Below are positions 34,227 to 46,939 of a stretch of DNA of 64,000 nt, one piece after another (the first letter of the stretch is position 1; every line of letters begins with the position of its first letter). The DNA is taken from the NCBI GenBank assembly GCA_038363925.1, contig JAQQWL010000004.1, positions 62,001 through 126,000 on the forward strand, given 5' to 3'. Source of the stretch: Apiospora phragmitis (lineage: Eukaryota > Ascomycota > Sordariomycetes > Amphisphaeriales > Apiosporaceae). Below the pieces are notes generated by a model. The model was given only the letters and a program-made list of their open reading frames with translations. It had not been told where the DNA came from and ran no database searches. The translations under genes were made by a program, and so were the position numbers.

Positions 34227-37016
34227 ATCAACAGCCAAAATTGGGATAAACCGGTCGATATCCTAAGATGGTATCAGGACTGAATGAGGGTTCTTCCTTC
34301 CGAGGAGCTGGTAACCTAGAAGTTTGGAAAAGAGGAGAAGACGAGGAGAAGAAGAAGAAGAAGAAGAAGAAGAAGAAGAAGAAGAAGAAGAAGAAGAAGA
34401 AGAAGAAACGTCCGTAAGGCTGGCTTATCTTACGTTCCCCAACTTGATGACACCCCGCAGGGGCTGAGCGCGGCCCCCATGTCACATTTTCGGACATGCA
34501 GGTCTTCCCACCCGGTTGATTTAACCGAACCAATGTAACATTCACGCGGGCTGACCTCACCTCAGCATCACGTCGCTGCAGAATGTCGCACACATGATCG
34601 TGCAAATACAAGCAATAAGATGGGCATTTTTGGGGGCTCTGGTAGCCCGATCTCGATATAGATCTATGAGGGTCAGGTGGACATCGCTGTGGTTCTGGGA
34701 TGAGAGCTTGGTAGTACACTCCACTTCAGAGGGCCTAAATAGGATCTGGAAACCCCTCGAAACACATATATATATATACCTAGATCTCGTTCTCAATGAG
34801 ATTGGTTTTCTATCACGTGTTTGAAACTTCATATCAGGTGGAGTGGTGCGTGACTACAGGATCGATAATAGTCATCCGAGGAGTCTCCATCACATCATGG
34901 TTTGTGTATCATGAATCCACGACCTTGTGCGAGATACAAAGTTCAAGTACTACCACCAGCCGAGTTGATTAGGGCAAATCGTCTGTTATCCATAGAGCTG
35001 GCACCCAACGCCAACCGCCTGACCGCCTGCTCTCCCCCTTCCTCAATACATTCGCCTTCGCCTGTCACTTCGGTGGGCTCGCCCCGACTATATCTAGTGA
35101 ACCATTACTACTCCATCATCGTGGCTGAGAGGATTGCACTAGACACAACGATCACAATCACACCGTCTACCGAGATCCGCGCAGTTCTCGACGAGCTCCA
35201 AGAAGTCGCCCTTGCATTGCCATAACTCGGTACCACTGGGGTTGTGAAGAACGTGGATTAATTAGTACTTTGGGCATACGCTTCCAGATCGCCATTGAAG
35301 CAATAACCGTGTATCAGGAGGGGATAATGGGCAAGCAGGAAAGGCTAGGCTTACTAGCATATCAGTTGTTCGTCTCGAATATCAGCACCACACTTAGCGT
35401 ACGCCAGGCTGCAAAGGGTAGCAGAAAGGATGATTGCGGAAAGCTGCATGTTGGTGAAGGGTAGTAATGTGAACTATTATGCTGATGGTATGTAACTGAG
35501 TGGGTTGGCGGATGAGATATACGTGGAGAATACCAGCCTTTGTGTACTCAGTTACTGCGCCGGCTTTCGCTCCAGGAATCACTCAGCTTCGCGTAATATC
35601 CCAGTTTGATGCTGCCGGGATTCATTAGCCTGAAAGGGCCTCAGAAGCGTTGGGCATTGCTAAATGTAGCTCCAGTGCGAGAACTCATGGATGTGATCCA
35701 ACAGGTATCCGAGGTCTGAAGGTCTGAAGGCAGTCCAGCCCCTGAGGCGGAGCTCGCAAGCGGTACCGGATTTGAGGCCTGAATTCCAAGCTCAGACTCA
35801 ATCCTAAGGCCAGATCTATATAGGCTACGGCGCATCTACGGCGTAGCTCATCAGGGGAAGTCGGAGCTCCACAATGTAAGCTTCCATATCTATACCTTAA
35901 GGGCCTAGACCTTCCCACCAGGCCCGCTCTCGGGAATAATAAACAGGTTTTGCATGCAACGAGCAGGAGACATCAGCTCCTTCCCGGCCATTTACTGAGT
36001 TACGCGGAAGAGAAGGGAGGAGGGGCCAGGGCGAGGAAATGAGCCCCGTTGTATACAAGCCTTGCTAATATCCATGATTATGGTGAGCTGCCATATCCAC
36101 TAGCATACATGCGGATGATAAGTCAGTCCTAGCTATCGTTTCGTTCTTGTTGAGTGGATGTGCTGTTGTTGACCATTAAGGACAGTATAAAAGGATCAAC
36201 GCTGGGAGGCACTCTGTAGAGTTGGCTAACTCTATACCTGAATGGACGTGGATTAAAATGATAACTACGAGAGGGACTGGTTGGCCTATAAAGAGCTCAA
36301 CTTTCGCCAACATTGAGTGCATTCCTCGATAGCCTAGCCCCCCATACTTGAGAGACAGCTTGGTCCCGCCATATCGGCGGTCTTCTTTTCTCAGTGCATT
36401 TTCTTTTCTTCTTTCTTTCAATCGGCCATACCTCCACCTTCCTCCAGGTTGATCCCTCAAGCTTAGCGGGGAGGCAGGAAATCCGCCAGCCCGAGAGGAG
36501 AGAGTTATACCGTCTAGGTATTTCATGTTAAAGGGTCAAAGAGCCGACGGTGGCAAGCAGCGCATTTTGAGTCAGTCTGAGAAAGAGAGTCTTTCGCTAC
36601 AGCCCAGAATCAGCAGGTCAATCGATCGATAGATTTCAATTTCTTTCTCTTGCGTGTCGCTTGCGCTGGAACATCAAAGATGGCCAACCTACTTCATGGA
36701 AGTAAGTAAGTAGGTACTTATTGAGGTTGGCTTTAGGGGCCCTGGTGGTGTACCAATACCACCAAGTACCCCATAAAATGTAAACCCCCACTTCGGCCGC
36801 TGCCTGTGGCTCGATTTTGGTGGGCTGTTTTTTTCAACGGGCGCAAAAATCAGCATCATCTCACCACTCACTTTGCAAATTGCCGCCAAAAGAAAAAGAA
36901 AAAAAGAAGAGAAGACGAAAAGGAAGAGGGAAAGATAGAGATAGAGGAACCCGAATTTGGGAAGGGTTCCCAAAAGTAAACACGTGGGGGGGGGGAGAAG
37001 AGAGAGAAAAGAGGAA
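34227..37016. other. Long intergenic stretch, no gene seen
   Basis: 2.8 kb AT-richer spacer holding a (GAA)20 microsatellite and no supported exon. A 107-codon ORF at 34902..35225 lacks motifs. Confidence 0.4.
34348..34407. repeat. (GAA)20 microsatellite
   Basis: Sixty bases of pure GAA, 120 bases upstream of the six-cysteine gene start. Confidence 0.95.
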
Positions 37017-37833
37017 ATGTTTCCAAGGATGGAGCTAGCCATGGAGCCCCGCGGCCTCTTCTATCAGGAAAACTTCGTCACGCCCGCGCACGAGGCCGAG
37101 CTGGTGCGCGTCTTCCGCGAGGAGCTGGCCTGGCCTGCCCGCCCCCCGGGAACCCGCCTCAGCCTGCACTACGGCTACACCTTCGACTACAAGACCTTCG
37201 GCGTGGACCCGGCCATCCCCTTCCGGCCCTTCCCGGACTGGCTGCGGCCCCTGATCCCCCAGACCGTGATGGACGGTAGCAGGCCGGCCCAAGGACCCGG
37301 ACCAGGTCTGCCTGCAGTACTACCCGCCCGGCGCCGGCATCCCGCCCCACGTCGACACCACTCGGCCTACGACGAGCTGTACTCGCTGTCGCTGGGCAGC
37401 CCCGTCATGATGCAGTTCCGCCCGGCCCCCTGCCGCTGTTGCTACTGAGGACACTGGGAAAGACGATGAAAAATCCAAAGAAGAAGAACAAGAAGAAGAA
37501 GAAGAAGACGACAAGCGGGCAGAACTCGACTTGGTCCCCCGCAGCCTCCTCGAGATGCGCGGCGACGCGCGCCTGCACTGGACCCACGGCATCAAGAAGC
37601 GCAAGACGGACACCCTGCCGGACGGCACGGTGCGCCGCCGGCGGGACCGCTGGAGCATCACCTACCGCTGGCTGCGCGAGCGCGCCGACGAGGGCACGCC
37701 CGCCGAGTGCGAGTGCGGCAACGCGCGCCTGTGCGACACGGCGCAGCGGCGGGTGGGGATCGAGAAGGAGTACCGGTGGAAACAGCAGCAGGAGCAGGAA
37801 AGGGACAAGCCGCAGGAACATCCACCTAGCTGA
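37017..37833 (+). CDS. AlkB-like 2OG-Fe(II) oxygenase
   Basis: Single-exon gene of about 272 codons in three frames. MEPRGLFYQENFVTPAHEAE begins the fold. YGYTFDYKTFGVDP follows, then YYPPGAGIPPHVDTHSAY with the HxD iron ligands, SLSLGSPVMMQFRP, an acidic Glu/Asp insert, and LEMRGDARLHWTHGIKKRKT with the distal His and the Arg that binds 2-oxoglutarate. This is the AlkB homologue group acting on nucleic acids or proteins (ALKBH4/7/8-like). Three frame breaks at about 37289 (extra C), 37359 (missing C) and 37428 (extra C) all lie in C runs and are mutually compensating, which argues for sequence errors rather than decay. The start could also be 37029 or 37041. Confidence 0.82.
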
Positions 37834-38740
37834 ACACTGACAAGAGACGGCCATGCAACGAATCTCATCAATCACCACCGAGAAAGCACAGGCAGTAAGG
37901 CGACCCATATGTCAAGCGTTGTGTTCAAGCATGCATGGATCATATCGTCTGGTACCATGCTACCTATATCCTGCGCCCGGAATATCCATCCCACCAACTT
38001 AGGAAAGCTACGAAGCCCATCCGTCGGTCTTTATCTTTCAATTTTCATTAACAGGCAGGCAGTCGAGCTTTCATTCACACACCCAGCCACCCACATCCCC
38101 CAGCCAAGAAACGCAAGCATCAGATATCAGACACCACAGTCAGTGACCAGAAGAGAAAGAGGATCCAAGCAATTGAGATTGTGGCACCCCTTGGATGAGT
38201 TCTTGGCTACAGATATCTCCATCTCTTTCAAGTTGCAATCAAGGAATCTCTAGAACGCTTCAGCCAGCTCATACACCCATAGCAATGTCGTCCACACGCA
38301 GGCACTTATACGTTTCGAGTATGGAGGCGGGGGCTCATCTCCTCTGGACAGTATCCTCATGTATGAATAAGTTCTTGGGTTTTCTTGGCTCTGTTGCTGT
38401 CGTCGACGTCGATGGCGTTAGTGGAGTCATTACTGTTGGCCCCGAAATCAATCAATGCATGGAAAAGTGGTGCTTCGCGCGGTCCCTAGATGCGACATAG
38501 ATGAAGAACAACCATTGGCTATACATGACAATAGATATATTAATTAGATTCTAACAAGTATAAGTGATAAGGTATCCCCTTGCTATCATGCTTTTATCGA
38601 TGAGTCACCTTGGGCGCATCGTGGCCATGTGAATGAAGTCGTTCGAACGTTGTAACGAAGTCCTTGAGGGGCCATAGGCCTTTTCCGTAACATGTGGTCA
38701 ATCCGCATCATGCATCATCATGCCAGTATCATGCCAGTGC
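37834..38740. other. Convergent intergenic spacer
   Basis: No exon, RNA gene or repeat supported. Confidence 0.4.
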
Positions 38741-41206
38741 TCATATGCTCATGAGCAGCTCGAGAAGCTCGGGGAAGTTGGGCGATCCCAGACCCGTGAC
38801 GGGATCCCACCCCTTTGCCGCCGTAAAGCCAGTCGTGCCACACCCGGGGTTGCTGCCTGCCGTGACGTCGAAGAAAACCTCGGGGTGTTGGTACTAGAAT
38901 CATCGCGTTGGGTCAGCTTCAATCCTCTTCTGTCGTCGGCTTGTTCCATTTACTGATCGGCTCAATTCAGACCACATGCAGCTTTCGAATGAAAGACATT
39001 AAAAAGAAAACCACAGCCGACTTAACTTACCAGGATAGGGTTGATGAAGCCCACCGTGTTCTTTCCCGCCCGCAGCCGCTCCTCGTTGACCAGCGTCAGC
39101 ACCGCGCCCCACACGGGCGCCGACAGCGACGTGCCGCCGATGAGCCACCAGCTCCCGCCGGCGTAGACGACCTGGCGGTCGCCGACGGCGGCGACGTCCG
39201 GGTACGCGCGGCCCAGCCGGTTGTAGACGCCGCGGCCGCGCGTGATGTTGGCGAAGTCGCCGTCCCGCGGGAACTCGCTGTAGGGCACGAACGGCAGGGT
39301 GGGCCCGACGGTGTCGACGTAGCGGTCGACGGCGCGCTTCTGGTAGGCGGGCGCGGCGAAGACGTTGCTGAACCCGCCGCCGCTGGCGAAGCGCGCCGTG
39401 GCGACCTCGCGCAGCCGCTCGCCCGGTTTCGGGGCGGTCGCGTTGACGTGGCGGTCCCACTCGGTACTGCCGACGGAGAGGACGTACGGGCACGTCGAGG
39501 CGAAGTCCGGGCCGAACAGGGTCGTCGAGTTGTCCGCGCCGCCGAGGGGGCAGGCCGTCAGGGCGCCGACGCCGTCGTCGCCCGACGAGATGACGGTCGT
39601 GGTGCCCTGCAGCGCCAGCTTCATCCACTCGCGGCACTGGCGTTGCATGTAGTAATCGGGAAAGCCCCACTCGGTGCCCCCGTACGAGATGGAAACCACG
39701 TTGGTCGGCTCGTAGACGCCGCACTGCAGCGAGCCCGTGTACCCGCCCGGTTGGGGTCCGGGTAGGACGGGTCGCGGCACCGGGGCTCGGTGCAGTCGCC
39801 CGTCTCGCCGAAGGCGCTGTTCGTGCAGTAACTGCCGTCGATGGCGTCGAGGAAGGTGTTCCAGAAGCCGGAGAAGTTGCCCGAGTGCTCGTAGTACTCG
39901 TCGTCGACCTGGTACAGGACCGTCTTCTGCGGCCAGATGAGGGGCCAGGCGGAGTCGAAGTCCAGGGCCGACTCGGAACCGGCCTCGATGGGGTAGGGGA
40001 AGGTTCCTCGACGGCGCCCACCGCCCCGTCGACGAGTCTCTCCTCGGGGTAGGTTCCCTTGGGTATATTCATGTATCTACCAAGAAGTGTTAGTCAACAA
40101 GAGCGGGGGATGATGATGAGTAGGTCGCGCAAGCCATACGGGTACAGTGTCGAGAAGAAGACGTCTAGGTCAGCCCGGCTGTAATGATCATCCAGGCTCT
40201 CGAATATGCCCAGCTCGTTTCCGGGATAAGACGTTGTTCCATTGGGCAACTTGTATTGAACTGCGCATTTCGTAAGTATTGTCATTGGCACCCGAGTTCT
40301 CGGAAGGGGGGCTGAAAGGACTCACCCCTTGTGCATTCGGCCGTGACATAGGTGTCACAGGTAGTGGAGTTAGGTGGGGAAGCCTGGGAGCTTCGTAATT
40401 GCAGGACGAATGATGTCGCCATTCTTGAGACCTCGCTTCCTCTTGCTATCCTTACCGCCCATCGAGCGCGTTCGGAGCCGGGTGCCGGGAGTCACGTAGT
40501 CGACGTGCTCTTGCACATGAGAGGGTACGTGGTACGCCTCGGTAGAGATGTCATGAGAGCCATCTGGATGCTGCCAGACATGGAACTCGGCGTAGAGCAA
40601 GTTCTCCGCCTCTGCTGTGGTGGCATCAAACTGGATCCACTACAGAGGATCAGCATGAGTACGAGCGGAAGATGCCAAACAGACCGAAAGGGTAGCCACT
40701 CACCTGCTTGTTGGCAGACTGGGTCACGCGATCCCGGGAGATGCCCGAGGCGACCACCCAGTCGGTCACAGCATCGGCCGTCGACTGCTGCGGGGCGAAG
40801 AAGTTGATGACTTCCTCGGAACTCATGTGCTTCCCGTAGTTGGCAGATTGGGGATTCGAACTTTTGGTGAGGGGAATCTTGTGTTAGTTATGATTGGACT
40901 GAGATTGGGCGGACAAGAGGTTAGTAGTGTGTTCGCTCACATGTCCATCAGCCTATCATGTCCAGCGTCCAGGTTGCTCTGCTTCAATCCGATCCTCATC
41001 GGCAGGATGGCGCGAGAATGCACCTTGGCTCTCTTGGTCCAGTGCTGGCCCAGCCGAGGAACGTGGCGCTCGTGGAGATTGTGCGTGGCGGGGACCTCGC
41101 GCTTCTTCAGCGACGGTGGGCTTCGACGCTGTACCACTACTGGGTTGGCCACGGTCTCAAGGATGAGACCGGTGGCGAGGGCAGTCACCAGAGATTGGAT
41201 GAGCAT
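38741..41206 (-). CDS. Secreted S53 sedolisin (tripeptidyl-peptidase type)
   Basis: At least six exons: 40941..41206, 40704..40860, an exon starting at 40639, an exon with VQYKLPNGTT, a large exon ending at 39031, and 38741..38893. MLIQSLVTALATGLILETVA is a signal peptide. The pro-kumamolisin domain follows (HERHVPRLGQHW, NPQSANYGKHMSSEEVINFF, DWVVASGISRDRV). The catalytic domain has LGIFESLDDHYSRADLD with the Glu/Asp dyad region, VISSGDDGVG with the oxyanion Asp, and the serine motif IGGTSLSAPVWGA. It closes with the calcium site region PEVFFDVTAGSNPGCG and WDPVTGLGSPNF. These acid proteases act outside the cell. Single-base breaks occur near 40377, 40001 and 39751. Confidence 0.9.
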
Positions 41207-42649
41207 GGCGGCGACTGATCAATGGACACCTGGCAGAAGACAAGCAGAGGAGGAGGAGTGAGAGAGGAAAGGCAAGCTGACTCCATCCTGTCGACTCTCG
41301 CCGGCCATGGCTGCCCTTATGAAGTGGTCGCCGGCACCCGACATCTGCTCGGGATAATTGGTCGCGACCTGGCACTGCAAGCGAAGTGCATATCGTCTGT
41401 TTGCCAGACCCTCTACCGGAAGCAAGGCAGGGCAAGCCATATCCCATGCAGATTGCAGCGGTCATCAAAAGCCGCAACAGGGGGAGAGGAGCCTATCAAT
41501 GCCATGTCCAGTCCGGGGCAGTTATGCACCTTCCTGATCGCTACTAATGCCCAGCCTAGTACATGATTAGAACATGCAGTCAAATCCAAGACGACGCGCC
41601 AATGCACGGCTCTCTGCGCAACCGATATCATATATGGCGAGCGGAAGGGTGAGCTCCCGCATCCGGACTAGCTTATCAGTAAACGGCATAAACAATCTTA
41701 CGGATCGCCATCGTGCTCGTCCAACACCCCTGAATCCTGGTCCGCCGCAGCCCCGTAGGCTCATCGGCCGGGTCACTTCTCATTTCTCGATTGGTTACAT
41801 CGGTTGCTATCAAGCTTCCACTAGAGGCCAATATTTCTGGGCAGGAAGCTTGATCGCACTTCTTTTCTTGGGATCCTGGAAGCGAATGCCTGCTACATCG
41901 TGTCCTTAGGTTCGGAATTGAAATTGTTCTCATCTCGGTGCCTGGGGACGAGCATGGAAATGTAGGTACTTGGAGAGAAGTCCCGGGATTGGGTTGGCCC
42001 TCCTGCTGATAATCCGCCATCGACGTTACTCGGTTGTGTCGACAACTGGGGCCAGGGTTGATTAACGTTCGATATAATGTCCAGAATGTGCTGTCACAAT
42101 TAAGCCGGAACGTTTTCAGCCACGGCACGGGAAATAACCTGCTTGCTGCGTCCATCCCGCATAGGTGGCGCTGGTACTATGTAAACAAACGGCTCATCGT
42201 ACAGCGAAGGTTGTGTCAACAAGCGGAGTTGATAACCCATGCCGACGAGAACCCAGTTATGGAGAGTTGCAAGTCATGTAGATAAAGGCTCGCGGTTCAG
42301 GCCATATGCATCATACAGCTGGGAGGGAATTCCAGTCACAGCTTGCTGTTCTGTGCTCGGTGATGCAAGTGCGACTGCCCAGATGTTTGACACAGTGAAA
42401 GGCATGGCAGACTGGGAGACATCCTACTGGGCATCCCTGTTCCCTTAGGTTGGTCAGTTCAGGCACAAGCGCCTGGGAGCCTGCCTAACCTCTTACCCAA
42501 GAAATCCGATAAGCAGCAACTGGATGTACCCCTCCCCGCCATCCACGATAAGAACAAAAAATTACTGGTCCTGTCCCGCATTCCGAGGCCATCGTCGCAA
42601 AGAAGTTGATGAGGCGGTTCAGTGATCCGGCCATACCTATATATACATC
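41207..42649. other. Divergent intergenic spacer
   Basis: 1.4 kb between the divergent sedolisin and TSR4 genes; no feature supported. Confidence 0.4.
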
Positions 42650-44018
42650 ATGGCGCCTTACGACAGCGATTCATCTGGGGGCGAAGAAGAAGAAGAATAC
42701 ACCGAGACCAACGTCTTGCTGGGCTACGCTTCCCAAGATCCCGACGATGACACCATCAGCCGCCTGGGAGGGCGCCCTGTAAGTGCTACTCAATCCCAAC
42801 CAATTCATTCGCTTCTTCGGTCCAGCATCTGATACCTCTTTGCTTCAAACATATATAGGAATGGCTAGACCCTTCATCGCCCCCGTCGGCTGCGCTTGCC
42901 CGATGCAAAGTCTGCAAGGATATGATGGTGCTTATCCTCCAACTGAACGGCGGACTGCCCGATCAATTCCCCGGCCACGAACGACGACTTTACGTGTTCG
43001 CATGCAGGAAAAAGACCTGCAGACGGAAAGACGGCAACATACGTGTGCTGCGCGCCGTCCGGATCGCGCCAGGCTCCAAAGTGGTCGCGGCCAAGAAGGA
43101 GGAGAAGAAGTCGGCACCAGCCGCCAAACCTGAGCCCAAGCCCATCTCCACCAATCTGGGAGAGACCCTTTTCGGTGCCAAGCCGATTGGATCATCTATG
43201 GGTTCGGCCAATCCATTCGCCACAGGAAGCTCCTCCGCCGCGGCCCTCAGCAACCCCTTTGCTTCCTCCGCGAACCCATTCAGCAAGCCTGCGCCGGCCG
43301 CCGAATTCAAGCCAGCAGACTCCAAGCCCGAAGAAGAAGAAGAGGCCACGACCAAAGAGAAGATCGAGGAGGCCGTCAGCTCGCTACCCCAGACTTTCGC
43401 CGAGACGCCTCCCTCAACCACCCCCAGGCCAAGGCCGACCCCCCCGAACCTGCGGAGCCCTGGCCCGCTGAGAAGGACATGCCCGCGCCTTACCCCGTGT
43501 CGTACTTGCCGGATCCCGAATATGAGACGTTAGATCCCAGACCGGCTCCCGTGCCCCAGGCCGTGCAGATGGACATGGATGACCCTTCGTCTTCAGCGGC
43601 CGGTGGTGGCGGCGGAAAGGAGGACAAGGACGTCTTCGAATCGAGCATGGACGCCGACTTCCAGAAGTTCGCGGACCGCCTGGCGCAGAACCCGGAGCAG
43701 GTGATCCGCTACGAGTTCCGCGGGCAGCCGCTGCTCTACTCCAAGACGGACGCGGTCGGGCAGAACCTGAGCACGGGCCGGTCCATGTCGCGGTGCGGCA
43801 ACTGCGGCGGCGCGCGGGTCTTTGAGGTGCAGATGACGCCCCACGCCATCGCCGAGCTCGAGGCCGAGGAGCTCGGGCTCGAGGGCATGGACTGGGGCAC
43901 CGTCATCGTCGGCGTGTGCGACGCCGACTGCCAGGCGCGCGGGGTCGGCGAGGGGGAGGTGGGCTACGTGGAGGAATGGGCGGGCGTGCAGTGGGAGGAG
44001 CTGACGATGCGGCGATGA
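42650..44018 (+). CDS. TSR4: TSR4 / PDCD2-type ribosome assembly chaperone
   Basis: Two exons: 42650..42778 and 42859..44018, joined at GGRP|EWLDPS. With one missing base near 43406 restored, the product is 429 aa. The N-terminal acidic tail leads to ETNVLLGYAS. A zinc-binding segment follows (ARCKVCKDMMVLILQL and FACRKKTCRRKDGNIRVLRA), then a low-complexity linker with repeated NPFA. The C-terminal PDCD2 domain has PYPVSYLPDPEYETLDP, IRYEFRGQPLLYS and SRCGNCGGARVFEVQMTP. Tsr4 is the dedicated chaperone of ribosomal protein uS5 (Rps2) in 40S assembly. The frame break is next to FAET, where the second frame resumes ASLNHPQ. Confidence 0.92.
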
Positions 44019-45201
44019 TGATGATCAAAGACACAAAACATGGAATGAATGAACGAACGATTTGCATGTACTATGGAGCATGAGGCGACTGAAGGCAATG
44101 CATAACCTGGAAGTAGCCGTGGAACGACAGGCTACTACTAAATGGGATATGTAGACATGTCACAGATAGCTCGAGCAGCTGCTCTTTACATGAAAATCAA
44201 AAAAGTACACCCAAAAACCTCGCAATCGTTCAGCATGTCCCAGAGTTTATGTATCCGACTTCCAGTTTCCACGAAGCAAGTTGCGATTGTCTGCCAAACT
44301 AATGCAACCCAGCCGATGAGGGACGGTTGGGTCACATAGTCTTCGCTGAACGGGAGCAACACTCAATTGATAGTCACATATCAGGCCACGGCAAATCTGG
44401 GTATTTCTAAGACTTGCTGGGCTGGAGGATACTACGATCGATGAAGCTAGGGTCCTACCTAAGGAGGAGGATTATTGATCTAACTTAGATGTATGAAAGA
44501 CTGCTATAACGTCCTCGAGCAATCGGTCCCGTGGCTGGTTTTTAACTTACCTACCTACTTACCACATCAGGTCGTTCATGAGGGTGTTAAAAGTAAGGCT
44601 ATGTGTGGGTCGAGCATCGTCCTATTGACCGGGCTGGGAAGAGAACGTATTGGAGCTACTCTTTTCCACCAATCACCCGATTTCTTGACAGGGCGAACTG
44701 TCTACGCCCCCTTGCGGCAACTCCCCCGCGCTGTCGGCAAGAGACCGTCTTGGTATCTTCTGCCATGGGGCTAGCTGTCATACGAACAATTCACTAGGCT
44801 ATTTTCGGGTCCAATTGGAGATGGTACACATGGAACGTTGCCGAATCCGGCATGTCCGGGAGCGACCACGGCCGTCCGCTAGTGAACCCACGGCGCTGTC
44901 GTCCACGGGCTTTTCTAAGAGACTACCGCGCACTAGTATACCGATCTTGGCTTTGATGCTGGCTCATGGTTATGATGGAGAGTGGTGGGATATCCCAGCC
45001 GCGCCATATAGTCGGCTCTTTAAAAGGGGGGCATTGGGAGACTCGCGTGCCGCTCCCATTGCTTTGAGTGAACACACCAACTCGGAAGTGTGCCCTGCCA
45101 TCTGTTGCCAAAGTCATTCCCGTTCTTCTACTGTGTTTCTGGATTCTAGCCGCAACGACCACAAGGCCCCCCCCCCCTCCCATCCCCGTCCTGAAGCGAC
45201 A
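44019..45201. other. Intergenic stretch, no gene seen
   Basis: No supported exon; likely 3' end of TSR4 and promoter of the SGNH-CBM1 gene (a TTTAAAAGGG box lies about 180 bases before its ATG). Confidence 0.4.
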
Positions 45202-46379
45202 ATGCAGTTCACCACTCTTACCGCCCTGGCCCTCGGCCTCCTCTCACCCCCACCGCGACGGCGCAGAGCAGCGGCAAAGTCAAAGTCATGCTGCTAGGCG
45301 ACTCCATCACGCAAATCACCTGCTGGCGCCCGAAAGTGTGGTCGCAGCTTTCCTCGGCAGGACTTTCTGGTAGTGTCGACTTCGTGGGCAGCGCGAGCGG
45401 GCTCGGTCCAGAGTGCGGCGCGCCGCCGGCCGGGTTCGACCCGGACCACGAGGGCCACTCGGGCTGGCAGGCCTACGACATCGCCCGGAACAACATCGCA
45501 GGCTGGGTTCAATCAACAAAACCCGACATCCTGCAGTTCATGCTCGGGACCAACGACGTCAACATCGGGAAGCGCGGCGTCCAGGCCATCCTCGATGCGT
45601 ACACGACCATACTCAGCGCGACGCGGAGTGTGAACCCTAATGTCAAGGTCATTGTATGTCTTTTTTTTTTCTTCTTCCTAGCTCATTGCCCAAATGGAGA
45701 CATTCAACAAGCGGCGGCGCAGGGTGACCGAGTTGATGGTTCACGGGTGTAGGTAGTTGTTATTTGTGATGTGGTATGATTGATATCTTGGGGTGAATAA
45801 AGGGGGGGGGGCCAATCATGCCGGAAGACGAAAGGAAATGGAAGAAAGAAACGAACGTCTTCAAACAACGAGATAATTAAACTGAAGAAGAAGAAAACCC
45901 GCTAACGAAGGCTTCTCCAAGATCGACAAGCTGATCCCCACGAGCTGGAGCGACGCCACCATCGAGTCCGTCAACAGCGCCATCCCGGCCTGGGCGTCGC
46001 AGCACAGCACCGCGGCCAGCCCCGTCGCCGTCGCCGACTGCTCGCGCGCCGCCGGCTTCACCAACGCCATGCTGCAGCAGGACGGCGTGCACCCCAACGA
46101 CCTGGGCGACCAGTTCATCGCGCAGCAGGTCGGGCCCAAGCTCCTCCAGGCCATCCAGGCTGTCCGCGGTGGTGGTGGTGGCGGCAGTACACCCGTGGCC
46201 ACCACGACTACTTTAAGGACTTCCACCACGACGGTGGGGGGCGGGGGCGGGGCTCCGGCTCCTACGGGAATTGCGCTTCAATGCATGCGCAGTGCGGGGG
46301 GAACGGGTGGTCGGGTGCGACGTGCTGTGCGCAGGGTGCTTGCAAGGTCTCGAATGAGTGGTATTCGCAGTGTGCCTAA
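45202..46379 (+). CDS. Secreted SGNH esterase (CE3-like) with CBM1
   Basis: The signal peptide [16 protein letters not shown] is followed, after one missing C near 45250, by [17 protein letters not shown] (block I GDS). Next come [19 protein letters not shown] and [11 protein letters not shown] (block III). Exon 1 ends at 45653 with GTATGT. After one or two introns [19 protein letters not shown] leads to [14 protein letters not shown] (block V Asp and His). A Gly/Thr linker joins a C-terminal CBM1: [16 protein letters not shown] and EWYSQCA, with a stop at 46377..46379. The CBM1 is in another frame, with one base missing near 46268. CE3 enzymes remove acetyl groups from xylan, and CBM1 binds cellulose. 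The exact middle exon near 45680-45900 is uncertain. Confidence 0.85.
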
Positions 46380-46939
46380 GCTTAGCCCGGCGGCCTCGTC
46401 CTTGTTATCGATGATACCCCCATGGCCCACACCGGGGTGTTCAGGGAAATGCACATATAATACAGGCCGAGAATGCTGCATTATCTAGTCGCATTGACTC
46501 ATCAACAGATGTTTTGGATGTTTTGAAGGTCGATCTTAAGCTGCTACTTCATCATTTTATTGACTCGTATCATAAGTGTGCTCTAGTCTGTTCCGGTCTC
46601 CCCAATCTCGAAGGCCCTCACTCTCGTAAAGACCAGCAACAGAAACGAAAATGGGCGCACCTGCTTTCTCCAAGGTTGTCCGTCTGCCAACAAGTTTCAA
46701 TTACAATCACACATGATCGTGCGGTACTCTCCACATCGCAATACAAGCCAGATATATGCGACAAATGAAGCAAAGTCGATGATGAGACGAGGCTCGACGC
46801 GAGCAGGCTGTCCTGTCTGGCTCCTCACCTTCGACACAAGGTGCCGGTGTCGTAGACTTATGGGTATGGATAACCTTCCCCCTTGGCGTCGGCAGTCCGT
46901 GGGGGACGAGAAAGTGACTGAATCCGCCGTCGTATAGTA
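46380..46939. other. Short spacer, no gene seen
   Basis: 560 bases between the SGNH-CBM1 gene and the first readable codons of the aspartyl-protease-like locus; the 5' exon of the latter may lie here but no signal peptide was found. Confidence 0.35.

Noticed and set aside
38908..39765. 285-codon plus-strand ORF
   Set aside because: Antisense of the sedolisin catalytic exon.
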